The position numbers were made by a program, and so were the translations under genes. Of a stretch of 64,000 nucleotides of DNA, positions 44,000 through 53,844 are shown one piece after another. The notes beneath the pieces were generated by a model. That model saw nothing but the letters and a program-made list of their open reading frames with translations, made no database searches and had not been told where the DNA came from. Each line of letters opens with the position of its first letter. Positions within the stretch are counted from its first letter, which is position 1. The DNA is from Burkholderia sp. 8Y (GTDB lineage Bacteria > Pseudomonadota > Gammaproteobacteria > Burkholderiales > Burkholderiaceae): the NCBI RefSeq assembly GCF_902506145.1, contig NZ_LR733519.1:1772314-1836313 (forward strand). Direction: 5' to 3'.

Positions 44000-44520
44000 C
44001 GACGCGATGCCATGCCGAGCGTCGCGCACATGAATGCGCCAATGCGCTCAATGTCGTCGAGCGCAAGCACCGGCAAGGCGGTATCAATAGCGGCAGCGTC
44101 GTCCGTGGCGATCGCGAGAATGTCTGCGTCGCTCATGTAAAGCGGTTCCTTGCCCGTCGACGGCCGCACGACCTCGAGCCGTGGCATGGCTTCGCGCGTG
44201 AAGCCTTCGACGATCACGAAGTCCGCGTGCGAAAGACGCGCGGCGAGCACGGCAAGCGGCGGCTCCGGTTCATCGTTCAGTTCGTGCAAGATGGCATAGC
44301 GATACGGCGACGCGATCAGCACCTCTCCCGCGCCCGCGCGACGAAAGCGCGCACTGTCCTTGCCCGGCGGCTCGAGTTCGATGGAATGGTGACTATGCTT
44401 GATGACGTTGACCGTCAGTCCTTGCGCGCGAAACCACGGCAGCAAGGCTTCGATCAACGTGGTCTTGCCCTGGCCCGAGCGGCCCGAGATGCCGAAGAGC
44501 GGCGGGTGCGGCGAATTCAT
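43996..44520 (-). CDS. mobB: Molybdopterin-guanine dinucleotide biosynthesis protein B
   Basis: A 174-residue GTP-binding protein. The Walker A motif is GRSGQGKTTL near residue 12, followed by VNVIKHSHHS and the FVIVEGF Walker-B-like region. MobB helps MobA attach GMP to molybdopterin for bis-MGD cofactor enzymes. MobA is not in this window. The ATG at 44520 is preferred; the upstream frame to 44622 lacks conserved content. Divergent from the ribonucleotide reductase gene. Confidence 0.9.
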   Translation of the reverse strand: MNSPHPPLFGISGRSGQGKTTLIEALLPWFRAQGLTVNVIKHSHHSIELEPPGKDSARFRRAGAGEVLIASPYRYAILHELNDEPEPPLAVLAARLSHADFVIVEGFTREAMPRLEVVRPSTGKEPLYMSDADILAIATDDAAAIDTALPVLALDDIERIGAFMCATLGMASRR

Positions 44521-44695
44521 GCAATGGTTATGCCGTTGTCTGAGCGAATGAGTCCGGCAAGTGTAGCGGCTTCCGTGGCGAGCAAGGGCAAATCGCGCTA
44601 TCGTCAGGCATCGTGCTTGCACTCATCGCGCCGCATCCACGCCGCGCCAGCAAGCGAATCGTGTCGAGCATCAGCGCATTTCACAGGATCAGGAC

Positions 44696-47221
44696 ATGGC
44701 CGAAGACACCCCCAGCACCGCTCTTGCTCCGCAGCAATTTTCCATCGACGTCATGCTCGAAAAGTACGCCAAAGGCGACGAGACGCGCGTCGACGATATC
44801 TATCGACGCGTGGCGCGCGGTGTCGCGCTCGCGGAGCCGCCCGAGCAGCGCGCGAAAGTCGAAGCGGAGTTCGTCGACAACTTCAAGCGCGGCGCGCTGG
44901 GCGCGGGCCGCATCATGAGTGCGGCGGGCGCGGGCATCGATGCCACGCTCATCAACTGCTTCGTGCAGCCCGTCGGCGATGCGATACAAGGCATCGACGA
45001 CAACGGCTTGCCTGGCATCTATGTCGCGCTGTTGCAGGCCGCTGAGACCATGCGGCGAGGCGGCGGCGTGGGGTATAACTTTTCGGCAATCCGTCCGCGC
45101 GGCGCGCGCGTGCATTCGACAGGATCGGCGGCATCGGGACCATGCAGTTACATGGACGTGTTCGATGCCTCGTGCCGCACCGTGGAAAGCGCGGGCTCGC
45201 GTCGCGGCGCGCAGATGGGCATTCTCGACTGCACGCATCCCGACTTGCTCGAGTTCATCGCGGCCAAGCACACGAAAGGGCGGTGGAACAACTTCAACGT
45301 ATCGGTCGCGGTGACGGACGAATTCATGCAAGCCGTCGCCGACGATGCCGTCTGGCAGCTCGTCCATAAGGCGGAGCCGTCGCCGGCACAACGGGCATCG
45401 GCAGATATCCGCCAACGCGACGACGGCTTGTGGGTCTATCGCGAAGTACAAGCGCGTGAGGTCTGGAACACGATCATGCGTTCTACTTACGATGTCGCAG
45501 AACCGGGCGTCGTCTTCATTTCGCGCATGAACGACGACAACAACCTGCGCGCACTGGAAGCGATTCGCGCGACCAATCCCTGCGGCGAACAGCCGTTGCC
45601 CGCGTATGGCTGCTGCAACCTCGGGCCGCTCAATCTCACGCGCTTCGTCTCTGATCCGTTCGCGCAGATGCGCGGCGGCGCACCGCGCTTCGACTGGGAC
45701 GGCCTCGCGCGGACCACGCGCACTCAAGTGCGCTTTCTCGACGACGTGCTCGACGTGACGCTGTGGCCGCTGCCGGAACAGGCGCGCGAAGCGCAAGCGA
45801 AGCGCCGCATCGGCGTGGGCTTCACAGGTCTCGGCGATACGCTCGTCATGCTCGGCTTGCGATACGACGCGCAGGAAGGGCGCGACTTTGCGGCGCGTGT
45901 CGCGCGCACCATGCGCGACGAGGCGTATCGCGCGTCCGTGGAACTGGCGCGCGAACGCGGCGCTTTCCCGCTGTTCGACGCGCGGCGCTATCTGGAGCAA
46001 GGCACGTTCGCATCCCGTCTGCCCGACGACATCACGAGCGCCATTCAGGCGCATGGCATTCGCAACAGCCATCTGCTGTCCATCGCGCCGACAGGCACGG
46101 TGAGTCTCGCGTTCGCCGACAATGCATCGAACGGCATCGAGCCCGCGTTTTCGTGGACGTATCAGCGCACCAAGCGCATGGCGGACGGCTCGCGTCAGAG
46201 CTTCGCGGTGGAGGACCATGCCTATCGTCTGTATCGCGAGATGGGCGGGGACGTCAACGCGCTGCCCGATTACTTCGTGAGCGCGCTCGACATGTCCGCG
46301 CACGATCACCTCGAAATGATGGCGGCGGTGCAGCCTTTCGTGGATACGTCCATCTCGAAGACAGTGAACGTGCCGGCCGACTATCCGTTCGACAAGTTTC
46401 AGGACCTCTACTTCGAAGCATGGCGGCGCGGCCTCAAGGGGCTCGCCACGTATCGGCCCAACGATACGCTCGGCGCGGTGCTGTCCGTCACGCCGCAGGA
46501 GACGCCGAGCGATTCGCCCGATCCCGAACTGGACCTCGACCCCTTGCGCATTGCGATCGATCATCGGCCGCGCGGTGAATTGCCCGCGATCATCGAGAAG
46601 GTCGAGTATCTGACGCAGGCGGGAAAGAAGTCGCTCTATCTCGCGGTGTCGTTCATCGAAGTGACGGGGCGCATCGCGGGCGAGGACGTGACCATCGAGC
46701 GTCCAATTGAATTCTTCATTCCGACCGGACAAAGCGACGAATCGCAGCAATGGATCACGGCGACCATGCGTTCGCTTTCGCTCGCGGCGCGCGGCGGCTT
46801 CGCGGCGCGGACCTTGCAGGACATGCGCAAGGTGTCGTGGGACCGGGGACAGGTGCGGCTCGGCGATGTCGAGCGGCTCGACGGTCATCGCAGTCCGCGC
46901 TGGCACGATTCCGAAGTCGCGGCGCTGGCGTACGCGATCCAGCAGATTCTCCATCGACGCGGCTTTCTCGATGCAGAGGGCAACCAGATGCCCTCGCGCG
47001 TGCTGGCGCGCAAGCGCGGCGAGGCGGCATTGCCTGTGCGCGCCTTGCAGCCTGCCGACGAACAAGACACGCATGACGACGTGTCGCAAGCGCCCGTCGA
47101 TCCGCATGGACTCGCGCAGATGCACGGACGCAAGTGCGCGACGTGCGGCGCAAACGCCGTGATCCGCAAGGATGGGTGCGACTTCTGCACCGCGTGTGGG
47201 GAGATTGGCGCGTGCGGTTGA
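44696..47221 (+). CDS. nrdJ: Adenosylcobalamin-dependent (class II) ribonucleoside-diphosphate reductase
   Basis: An 841-residue class II RNR that reduces ribonucleotides with adenosylcobalamin, so it works with or without oxygen. The finger-loop cysteine is Cys296 in ATNPCGEQPLPAYG; Cys88 in INCFVQP is one redox partner. A C-terminal cysteine-rich tail (CATCGANAVIRKDGCDFCTACGE) resembles the redox shuttle of long NrdJ proteins. LSIAPTGTVSLAFADNASNGIEP is conserved. I see no cobalamin riboswitch in the 175 bp upstream. It is a single gene and does not need a separate beta subunit. Confidence 0.95.
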   Translation: MAEDTPSTALAPQQFSIDVMLEKYAKGDETRVDDIYRRVARGVALAEPPEQRAKVEAEFVDNFKRGALGAGRIMSAAGAGIDATLINCFVQPVGDAIQGIDDNGLPGIYVALLQAAETMRRGGGVGYNFSAIRPRGARVHSTGSAASGPCSYMDVFDASCRTVESAGSRRGAQMGILDCTHPDLLEFIAAKHTKGRWNNFNVSVAVTDEFMQAVADDAVWQLVHKAEPSPAQRASADIRQRDDGLWVYREVQAREVWNTIMRSTYDVAEPGVVFISRMNDDNNLRALEAIRATNPCGEQPLPAYGCCNLGPLNLTRFVSDPFAQMRGGAPRFDWDGLARTTRTQVRFLDDVLDVTLWPLPEQAREAQAKRRIGVGFTGLGDTLVMLGLRYDAQEGRDFAARVARTMRDEAYRASVELARERGAFPLFDARRYLEQGTFASRLPDDITSAIQAHGIRNSHLLSIAPTGTVSLAFADNASNGIEPAFSWTYQRTKRMADGSRQSFAVEDHAYRLYREMGGDVNALPDYFVSALDMSAHDHLEMMAAVQPFVDTSISKTVNVPADYPFDKFQDLYFEAWRRGLKGLATYRPNDTLGAVLSVTPQETPSDSPDPELDLDPLRIAIDHRPRGELPAIIEKVEYLTQAGKKSLYLAVSFIEVTGRIAGEDVTIERPIEFFIPTGQSDESQQWITATMRSLSLAARGGFAARTLQDMRKVSWDRGQVRLGDVERLDGHRSPRWHDSEVAALAYAIQQILHRRGFLDAEGNQMPSRVLARKRGEAALPVRALQPADEQDTHDDVSQAPVDPHGLAQMHGRKCATCGANAVIRKDGCDFCTACGEIGACG

Positions 47222-47645
47222 TGCGCTGATCGGATTTTGAATTCAAAGCGCCGTTCGCGCGCCGTTGAACCACGCCGCGCTTCACTCAGGTCAGTGGCGA
47301 GCCTTCTCGACTCCCGCTGACCGTTTCTCTTCTTCCTCCGAACGCAACGCTGCTTCCGCACAGGCGAAGCGCGGCACCTGTCGCGTGCTGTCAGTTATTA
47401 AAGACGACTTACGAATTAAGAATTCTCGGGATGCTTTTCGAGTTCGGTTGATTGAAAATTCCGCCCGGTGCTTCAACTGCATAGGCTAAACATAAACCGA
47501 GGGCCGAACCGTCCCACTGCTCAGGCAGTGGCGGCCGTGGGCGAATGCACCTGTCCGGCGTCAAGGTGAGAGTCCGCTGCTGCTGTATCACCGCAGCGCC
47601 GCTCTAATTTGGAACCGATTTTTTTACTTGCATGGAGTTTTGAAA
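47222..47645. other. Upstream region of the fimbrial cluster
   Basis: About 420 bp without a supportable gene and more AT-rich than the neighbours. A perfect hairpin CCACTGC (47514-47520)/GCAGTGG (47525-47531) with a TCAG loop lies in the presumed leader. No recombinase gene or pair of inverted repeats is present, so there is no fim-type switch. The fimbrial promoter probably lies here. Confidence 0.55.
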
Positions 47646-48191
47646 ATGAAGAAGTCCGTATTTTCGGCTTTGATCGCTGGCCTGTTGAGCATTGCTGCGG
47701 GCGGCGCGTTCGCATCAGACGGAACCATCACGTTCAACGGCGCGCTCACCGCCAGCACGTGCACGATCAACGGCAACGGGACGTCGTCGAAGGACTTCAC
47801 CGTCACGCTGCCGACCGTGTCCACCTCGACGCTGACCGCGTCCGGCCAGACCGCAGGCGCGACTTCGTACAACATCGCGCTCAGCGCATGCGCCCCGGTG
47901 ACGACCACGAGCAAGGCAGCGGTGTTCTACGAAGCAGGCTCGACGGTCGATCCGGCCGACGGCCGTCTGATCGTTGCCACCGGCGGCGCGCAAAACGTCA
48001 AGCTGGAACTGCTGAATCAAGACCAGACGCCGATCAAGGCGGGCTATTCGCGCGACCTGCAAAACTCGAAGCCGGCCGACATCTCGTCGGGCGCGGCGAC
48101 GCTGAACTATGAGGTCCGCTACTACGCAACCGGCGCGACGTCGGCGGGTGCGGCGAACTCGTCGGTCGTGTACAGCATCGACTACCAATAA
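47646..48191 (+). CDS. Type 1 fimbrial major subunit
   Basis: A 181-residue pilin. A signal peptide (about 1-22, ending AFA-S) is followed by DGTITFNGALTASTCTING, with the conserved cysteine pair (ASTC and LSACAP) of chaperone-usher subunits, and the beta-signature at the C terminus ending VVYSIDYQ with penultimate tyrosine. It is the first gene of a chaperone-usher operon. A GGAG precedes the ATG. The two hairpins directly after the gene could give more pilin than downstream products. Confidence 0.9.
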   Translation: MKKSVFSALIAGLLSIAAGGAFASDGTITFNGALTASTCTINGNGTSSKDFTVTLPTVSTSTLTASGQTAGATSYNIALSACAPVTTTSKAAVFYEAGSTVDPADGRLIVATGGAQNVKLELLNQDQTPIKAGYSRDLQNSKPADISSGAATLNYEVRYYATGATSAGAANSSVVYSIDYQ

Positions 48192-48207
48192 CCGGGTGTC
48201 GTGTCAG

Positions 48208-48267
48208 CGGAACGTTCGCTTATTTTACGTGTGAACGTTCCGGTGCAAGGGCGGGCTCGCGCCCGCC
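48208..48267 (+). terminator. Double hairpin after the pilin gene (attenuator or stabiliser)
   Basis: CGGAACGTTC (48208-48217) pairs with GAACGTTCCG (48233-48242), and GGCGGGC (48250-48256) with GCCCGCC (48261-48267). There is no long T run, so partial termination or mRNA stabilisation is more likely than full termination. The chaperone gene continues downstream. Confidence 0.55.
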
Positions 48268-48307
48268 TCTCCTTGATATTGCTTCGCCTGGGCGCTTCTC
48301 CGTCACT

Positions 48308-49051
48308 ATGAAACTGTTTAGCCGACTCGCATCCGTTGCGGTGCTTCTTGCCGTGATTCAGGGCTTTGGCCCACAGGCCCGTGCTTCGGTGGTCATCGCC
48401 GGCACACGCGTCGTGTACAACCAGAGCGATTCAGAAGTCACCGTCAAGCTCACCAACAACGGCAAGCTTCCCGGTCTCACGAAGGTCTGGATCGACAAGG
48501 GCGATGCGGACGCCAAGCCGGATACGATCGACGTGCCTTTCACGATCAACCCGCCAATGATGCGTATCGATCCGGGCAAGTCGCAGACACTGCGCATCAT
48601 GTCGACTGGCGAGCCCCTGCCGGGAGATGCCGAATCCGTGCTTTACCTGAACGTGCTGGAAGTGCCGCCGAAGCCGACAGGCGACGAAGCGAGCGCCAAT
48701 CAGCTGCAACTCGCCTTCCGTACGCGCATCAAGTTTTTCTATCGCCCGACGAGCCTGAAGGGCCAGGCGAGCGACGCGCCCGAAGCCATCGTGTGGCATC
48801 TGAAGCGTGAAGGTGGCAAGAACTTGCTCGTGGCCGATAACCCTACGCAGTACCACGTGTCCTTCGACCGCGTGCAACTGACGGATGGCGCGCACACGGC
48901 GCAATTTACTGATGGCGGCATGGTCGGACCCGGCGAGAGCAAGGCGTTCCCGTTGAAGGGCGAACTTCCCGCTGCCGGCGCGAAGGTTCGCTATACGGCG
49001 ATCAACGATTACGGCGGACCGCAGACCGGCGACGCCACGCTCGCCCCCTGA
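48308..49051 (+). CDS. Fimbrial periplasmic chaperone
   Basis: A 247-residue PapD/FimC-like chaperone with a signal peptide (about 1-26) and two immunoglobulin-like domains. Seen are VVIAGTRVVYNQSDSEVTVKLTN (G1-start strand), PPMMRIDPGKSQTLRIMSTG and LPGDAESVLYLNVLEVPP, the conserved first-domain motifs with the subunit-binding arginine and lysine pair. It escorts the subunits encoded on either side to the usher. Confidence 0.93.
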   Translation: MKLFSRLASVAVLLAVIQGFGPQARASVVIAGTRVVYNQSDSEVTVKLTNNGKLPGLTKVWIDKGDADAKPDTIDVPFTINPPMMRIDPGKSQTLRIMSTGEPLPGDAESVLYLNVLEVPPKPTGDEASANQLQLAFRTRIKFFYRPTSLKGQASDAPEAIVWHLKREGGKNLLVADNPTQYHVSFDRVQLTDGAHTAQFTDGGMVGPGESKAFPLKGELPAAGAKVRYTAINDYGGPQTGDATLAP

Positions 49052-49194
49052 TGCGGCGTCGCGAACCGGCTCGAGCCGGCTGCCCGACGCCAGCGCGGCA
49101 CAGCGCCGCACAATGACCCCGTGAAGATGCACTAGCGCGCATGCCCCCGTGGCATGCGGCGGGATGGCTTTGCTCGCCTATTTCGGATAACTGA

Positions 49195-51786
49195 ATGAAA
49201 ACGCACACCTGCAGCGCCCACTTGTCCGGCGCGCGATTAAGACCTGTCACGCTGTTCACGCTTCAGGCTTTGGCCGCGATGGGTGTCAGCGCGCACGCCT
49301 GGGCGGATGCCTCGCCTCAGCCCGCAGCCGTGGAGTTCAACGAGCAGTTTCTCGATTCGAGCGGTAGCCAGAAGCTGGACATCTCACGCTTCAACAACGG
49401 ACAGCCGGTCTTGCCGGGCACCTATCGCGCCGATACCTACGTCAACAACGTCTGGCGCGGCAAGTTCAGCGTGGACGTGCGCGACTCCACGGCGCATCCT
49501 GGCGTCGTTCAGCCGTGCGTGACCGCCGACCTGCTCGAAGGCTTCGGCGTCGATCTGCGCAAGCTGTCGCCGGAATCCGCCGCGAAGCTCGAGGCGGCCG
49601 GAAGCGCGTGTCTGACACTGCCTGAGCTGATTCCCGGCGCGATCGCCACGTTCGACGGCGGCGAGCAGCGTCTCGACGTGAGCGTGCCGCAAATCGCGAT
49701 GAACAGCAGGGCGCGCGGCTATGTGGATCCGAAGTACTGGGACGACGGGATCACCGCCGGAACATTGCAGTACAACGCGAACGCGTACCACAGTTCCGCG
49801 GGCGGCTTCAACAACGATTCGGAATACCTCGGCCTGATCGGCGGCATCAACGTCGGCCCGTGGCGTTTCCGCTATCAGGGCAACGTCACGCACAACAACG
49901 TCAGCGGCTCGCATTATCAGAGCGTGCAGACGTATGCGCAGCGTGCGTTCAAGGACATCAAGAGTCAACTGACGGTCGGCGACACCTTCACCGACGGCGC
50001 GCTGTTCGACAGCTTCGGGCTGCGCGGCGCCTCGCTCGGCACCGACGACCGCATGTTTCCCGAGTCGCAACGCGGCTATGCGCCGGTGGTGCACGGCATC
50101 GCCAACAGCAATGCGCGCGTGCAGGTCCGGCAGAACGGGAACATCATCTACGAGACGACGGTCGCGCCCGGCGCGTTCGAAATCGACGACCTGTACCCGA
50201 CAGGTTACGGCGGCAACCTCGATGTGATCATCACCGAGGCCGACGGCACGCAGCACATCTCGACGGTGCCTTACGCTGCGGCGGTCAGTGCGCTGCGGCC
50301 GGGCGTCACGCGTTATAGCGCGAGCATCGGTGCGTATCGCGATCCGAACGTCAATATTCATCCGTTCGTGTCGCAGTTCACGTTGCAGCGCGGCATCAGC
50401 AATCTGGTGACGCTCTACGGCGGCGTGAGCGCGGCGGACATGTACTTCTCCACGATGATCGGCACGGCGCTCAACACGGGCGTCGGCGCATTCGGTCTCG
50501 ATGTCACGCAGGCGATCGCCAGCTTCAAGGGCTACGGCACGCGCAACGGGGCGAGCGTGCGAATCAGCTATTCGCGCCTGTTCGAGCCGACGAACACGAA
50601 CATCGCCATTGCAGCATACCGCTATTCGACGAGCGGCTTCTTCGCGCTGCCCGACGCCGTGATGATGCGTCAGCTGAACGAGGAGCATCAGCCCGGTCTC
50701 ATGAGCGCGCTGCAAAAGTCGCGTGTTCAGTTCACGTTGAACCAGAGCATCGGCGAGGGCGCACAGTACGGCTCCCTCTATGCGATGGGCTCCTTCCAGA
50801 CGTACTGGAACCGGTCCAATCACGATACGCAACTGCAGATCGGCTACACCAACAGCTGGAAGCGCATGACGTATGGCGCGTCGTTCGTGCGGCAATTCCA
50901 GGTGAACACGAACCGGTGGGACAACCGCATCATGCTGAACCTGTCCATCCCGCTTGGATTCGGGGCGCACGCGCCGCAGTCGACGACCAACTTCCAGCAC
51001 GACACCGCCGACGGCAGTTCGAGCATCCAGCAATCGGTCACGGGTACGCTCGGCGTCGATAACGCATTCAGCTACGGGATCAACGCGAATTTGAACGACG
51101 GCGGCAGGAACGCCAGCAATTCCGCGAGCGCCGGCGGCAACATCGGATACGTGGCACCTTTCGCGATGCTCAACGCGAATGCGAGCACGGGCCGCAACTT
51201 CTCGCAAGTCGGCGCGGGCATGTCGGGCGGCGTGGTGGCATGGCGCGACGGCGTCGCGTTCACCCCGAACATGGGCGATACGGTCGCCGTTGTCGAAGCG
51301 AGCGACGCGGCCGGCGCGCGCCTCGCCAACGGCACGGGCTTGCGCGTGGACCGTTGGGGACATGCCGTCGTATCCGGCATGCAGCCGTATTCGAACAACG
51401 ACATCGAACTGGACCCGAAAGGCTTGCCGATCAACATCGCGATGAAGTCCACGGTCCAGCGCACGGCGCCGACAGCCGGTGCGGTGGTGCGCCTCAAGTT
51501 CGAGACGGAGAACATGGGCAAGCCGGCGGTCATGCGGATTTCGCAACCGGATGGCAAGCCCTTGCCGTTCGGCTCCGAAGTGTACGACGCCGAAAACCGC
51601 AGCGTCGGCACGGTGGCGCAGGGTAGCCGCATCATCGCGACCGGTCTGAAGGCCGATGCTGGCACGCTGAACGTGAAGTGGGGCGAAGCGCCCGAGCAGC
51701 GTTGCGCGGTGCGTTATCAATTGCCGGCGGTGACGGATGCCTCCAAGCCGAACTCGATCAGCATTTCGGACGCTGTCTGTCAGTGA
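49195..51786 (+). CDS. Fimbrial outer-membrane usher
   Basis: An 863-residue usher of the FimD/PapC family. Signal peptide about 1-37; N domain VEFNEQFLD; the 24-strand barrel with plug (GASLGTDDRMFPESQRGYAPVV, ARVQVRQNGNIIYETTVAPGAFEIDDLYPTGYGGNLDV); C-terminal domains with TVAVVEASDAAGARLANG and the final QRCAVRYQLP. It is the assembly pore for the fimbria. It follows the chaperone by 143 bp, where a perfect CCGGCTCGAGCCGG palindrome (49066-49079) lies. Confidence 0.95.
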   Translation: MKTHTCSAHLSGARLRPVTLFTLQALAAMGVSAHAWADASPQPAAVEFNEQFLDSSGSQKLDISRFNNGQPVLPGTYRADTYVNNVWRGKFSVDVRDSTAHPGVVQPCVTADLLEGFGVDLRKLSPESAAKLEAAGSACLTLPELIPGAIATFDGGEQRLDVSVPQIAMNSRARGYVDPKYWDDGITAGTLQYNANAYHSSAGGFNNDSEYLGLIGGINVGPWRFRYQGNVTHNNVSGSHYQSVQTYAQRAFKDIKSQLTVGDTFTDGALFDSFGLRGASLGTDDRMFPESQRGYAPVVHGIANSNARVQVRQNGNIIYETTVAPGAFEIDDLYPTGYGGNLDVIITEADGTQHISTVPYAAAVSALRPGVTRYSASIGAYRDPNVNIHPFVSQFTLQRGISNLVTLYGGVSAADMYFSTMIGTALNTGVGAFGLDVTQAIASFKGYGTRNGASVRISYSRLFEPTNTNIAIAAYRYSTSGFFALPDAVMMRQLNEEHQPGLMSALQKSRVQFTLNQSIGEGAQYGSLYAMGSFQTYWNRSNHDTQLQIGYTNSWKRMTYGASFVRQFQVNTNRWDNRIMLNLSIPLGFGAHAPQSTTNFQHDTADGSSSIQQSVTGTLGVDNAFSYGINANLNDGGRNASNSASAGGNIGYVAPFAMLNANASTGRNFSQVGAGMSGGVVAWRDGVAFTPNMGDTVAVVEASDAAGARLANGTGLRVDRWGHAVVSGMQPYSNNDIELDPKGLPINIAMKSTVQRTAPTAGAVVRLKFETENMGKPAVMRISQPDGKPLPFGSEVYDAENRSVGTVAQGSRIIATGLKADAGTLNVKWGEAPEQRCAVRYQLPAVTDASKPNSISISDAVCQ

Positions 51787-51820
51787 GTGCCATTAAGCTT
51801 AAATTAGTCAGGAAGCCAAA

Positions 51821-52903
51821 ATGAAAAACATGGATCGGCTCGCAGCCAGGCTGCTGCGATGGATGTTGTGCTGGATCGCTGCGCTCGCGTTCGTGCCGTC
51901 GTCTGCATGGGCCACCGCAAGCTGCACGGTCAACTACAGTTCGTTCACGCTGACGTTGCCGCCATCGGTAGCCGTCGCGCGTGACTTACCAAACGGATCG
52001 ATTCTGACAGCATGGTCGCTGTCGCCCTCGAAGAACGACTATTGGACCTGCATCGTCACGGGGCAAGTCTATACGGGAACGGACTTCGAAACGGCGGGCG
52101 TCACGACGGGCGGGGCGACCGTGTACACGGCCAATTATCAGGGCGTCGATTTCGAGGTGTATCCGACCAACGTGCCGGGCGTGGGCATCGCGATGGGCGG
52201 TTATGTCATTCCGAACAGCCTGCCCGCCGGGCCGCGCACGTTCTCCAAGCTCGGCCGTCAGTGGAATAACAACGGCACGATCTACAACGGCGGACAGTTG
52301 ATCGTCGCGCTGGTCAAGATTGGCGACATCACGCCGGGAACGGCGACGGGCATGGTCGCGCAGGCGTTCTCTTGGCAGACGCTCACGCCGCCGCCAGCGG
52401 GCGACGTGCCGTCGGCGGGCGTCATCAACTTCTATATCACGCCGGTTGTCATCACGGTGCTGACGTGCCAGACGCCCGATGTCACGGTGCCCATGGGCAT
52501 TCAGGGACCGGCGGACCTGCCGAGTATCGGCCCCGCGCCAAGCAAGGTTTCATCGTTCAATCTGAGTCTGAACAACTGTCCGGGCGGGACGGTCGTGAGC
52601 GGAACATCGGCAGGGCAGATACACAGCATCCAGTACAGGATCGATCCGTCGAGCGGGCTGATTGCCGGCTATAGCAATGTCGCTGCGTTGAGCGGGTCGC
52701 CGACTGCGGCAGGCGTCGGCATCCAGCTCTACGACAACACGGGCGCGGTGTTTCCGTACAGCACGTATATGACGCTGAACGGTTTCGACAGCATGAACGG
52801 AGGCAATTACACGATACCGATGCAAGCGCGCTACTACCGCACCGGCACGCTCAGCGCGGGCCCCGCGAACTCGACGATGACGATGACCGTGCTGTACCAG
52901 TGA
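51821..52903 (+). CDS. Fimbrial tip adhesin
   Basis: A 360-residue two-domain subunit, about twice the length of a pilin. A signal peptide (about 1-31, ending AWATA-S) is followed by a receptor-binding-type domain (up to about 200) and a C-terminal pilin domain (TPDVTVPMGIQGPADLPSIG, FNLSLNNCPGG, ending MTMTVLYQ). This is the arrangement of FimH-like tip adhesins; the ligand is unknown. It is the fourth gene of the cluster, 34 bp after the usher. Confidence 0.87.
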   Translation: MKNMDRLAARLLRWMLCWIAALAFVPSSAWATASCTVNYSSFTLTLPPSVAVARDLPNGSILTAWSLSPSKNDYWTCIVTGQVYTGTDFETAGVTTGGATVYTANYQGVDFEVYPTNVPGVGIAMGGYVIPNSLPAGPRTFSKLGRQWNNNGTIYNGGQLIVALVKIGDITPGTATGMVAQAFSWQTLTPPPAGDVPSAGVINFYITPVVITVLTCQTPDVTVPMGIQGPADLPSIGPAPSKVSSFNLSLNNCPGGTVVSGTSAGQIHSIQYRIDPSSGLIAGYSNVAALSGSPTAAGVGIQLYDNTGAVFPYSTYMTLNGFDSMNGGNYTIPMQARYYRTGTLSAGPANSTMTMTVLYQ

Positions 52904-52980
52904 CCCGGTCGGCGGCGACGTGAGCGGTACGCCCATGTCGCCATCGAGCGGCCAGCAACAGAGATCAAGGAGAAGCAAAC

Positions 52981-53499
52981 ATGAACAGACTGAAAATTGG
53001 ACTCGTCGCGCTCGGGCTCACAAGCGCAGCGTCGGCGTTCGCGGCTGACGCGACGTTGACCTTCACCGGCACTATCATCCTGCCGACCTGTACTGTCGAC
53101 TCGAGCTCGGTCAATCAAACGATTGCACTCGGGACCGCGAGAACCACGGACTTCACCGCGGTAGGCAGCACGCAGAACCCGAAGCCGTTCAACATCAACC
53201 TGACCAATTGCGCGGCCAACACGAACGTTGCCATGACGGTCAACGGAACGGCGGGTACCGTGCAAAGCGTGCTCGCGAATACGGGCACGGCAGCCCAGGT
53301 TGGCGTGCAGTTGTTGAAAGCCGTCAATGCCGGCGATACAACGGGCACACCCATCACGCTCAATGCGTCTTTGAACATAGGAACCGTCGATGCCACCAAC
53401 GCCTTGACTATCCCGATGGTGGCACAGTTCTATCGGTTGGGAACCATGACGGGCGGGACGGTATCATCGACGGCGACGGTGAACTTCGCCTATAACTGA
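52981..53499 (+). CDS. Minor fimbrial subunit
   Basis: A 172-residue pilin-like subunit: signal peptide (about 1-21, ending AFA-A), DATLTFTGTIILPTCTVDSSSV, the second cysteine in NLTNCAANTN and a terminal TVNFAYN. It is distinct from the major pilin and probably forms the tip or adaptor segment. AAGGAGAAG lies just upstream of its ATG. It is the last fimbrial gene. Confidence 0.9.
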   Translation: MNRLKIGLVALGLTSAASAFAADATLTFTGTIILPTCTVDSSSVNQTIALGTARTTDFTAVGSTQNPKPFNINLTNCAANTNVAMTVNGTAGTVQSVLANTGTAAQVGVQLLKAVNAGDTTGTPITLNASLNIGTVDATNALTIPMVAQFYRLGTMTGGTVSSTATVNFAYN

Positions 53500-53649
53500 T
53501 CGGCAGGAATGCAGAATATCCGCGCAACCCCGTATAGTCGTATGCAGGGTCCGCGTGGAAAATTGGGTCGCGTGGTGCACGAACAACGCATCAACAACGC
53601 ATCAACAGCGCCACGCGTCCCTTGTTTGTTGAAACCTAGAGAAACTGAA

Positions 53650-53844
53650 ATGCAAAGAATCGACCGAAACGCCCTGGCTCAAGCTGAACTCGCAGGCGGC
53701 ACCGCGAAGGCCTCGAGCTCCTCGTCTTCGTCCACGAACGTCACGATCTCCATTGCGGGGGCGCCGAGCGGCTCGGGCGGCTCGGGCGGCTCGAACAATT
53801 CGAACGACAAAGCCACGCTCGCACTCTCCGTCAGCAGGCGCTAA
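53650..53844 (+). CDS. Double-glycine-leader peptide precursor A
   Basis: A 64-residue peptide. Residues 1-17 (MQRIDRNALAQAELAGG) form a double-glycine leader of the kind cut by C39 peptidases. The predicted 47-residue core is rich in serine (a run of seven) and glycine (SGSGGSGGS), with TNVTISIAG between and ATLALSVSRR at the end. The second peptide gene at 54237 has nearly the same leader and a core that starts the same way. Both stand just upstream of an ABC exporter with a C39 domain. A terminator follows the gene. Bacteriocin, signalling or adhesion roles are all possible. Confidence 0.82.
   Translation: MQRIDRNALAQAELAGGTAKASSSSSSSTNVTISIAGAPSGSGGSGGSNNSNDKATLALSVSRR

Noticed and set aside
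44521..44695. Possible cobalamin riboswitch upstream of nrdJ
   Set aside because: The gap is only 175 bp and I could not see the conserved B12-box pattern.
44681..47125. Long minus-strand open frame (814 codons) across the ribonucleotide reductase
   Set aside because: It is the shadow of nrdJ: high GC leaves few stops on the opposite strand; composition is Arg/His-rich with no family pattern.
47222..47645. Possible fim-type invertible promoter
   Set aside because: No paired inverted repeats spanning a promoter and no recombinase gene nearby; only a short hairpin is seen.
49384..51720. Long minus-strand frame (778 codons) across the usher gene
   Set aside because: Same shadow effect; the plus-strand usher has clear domains and a ribosome-binding context.
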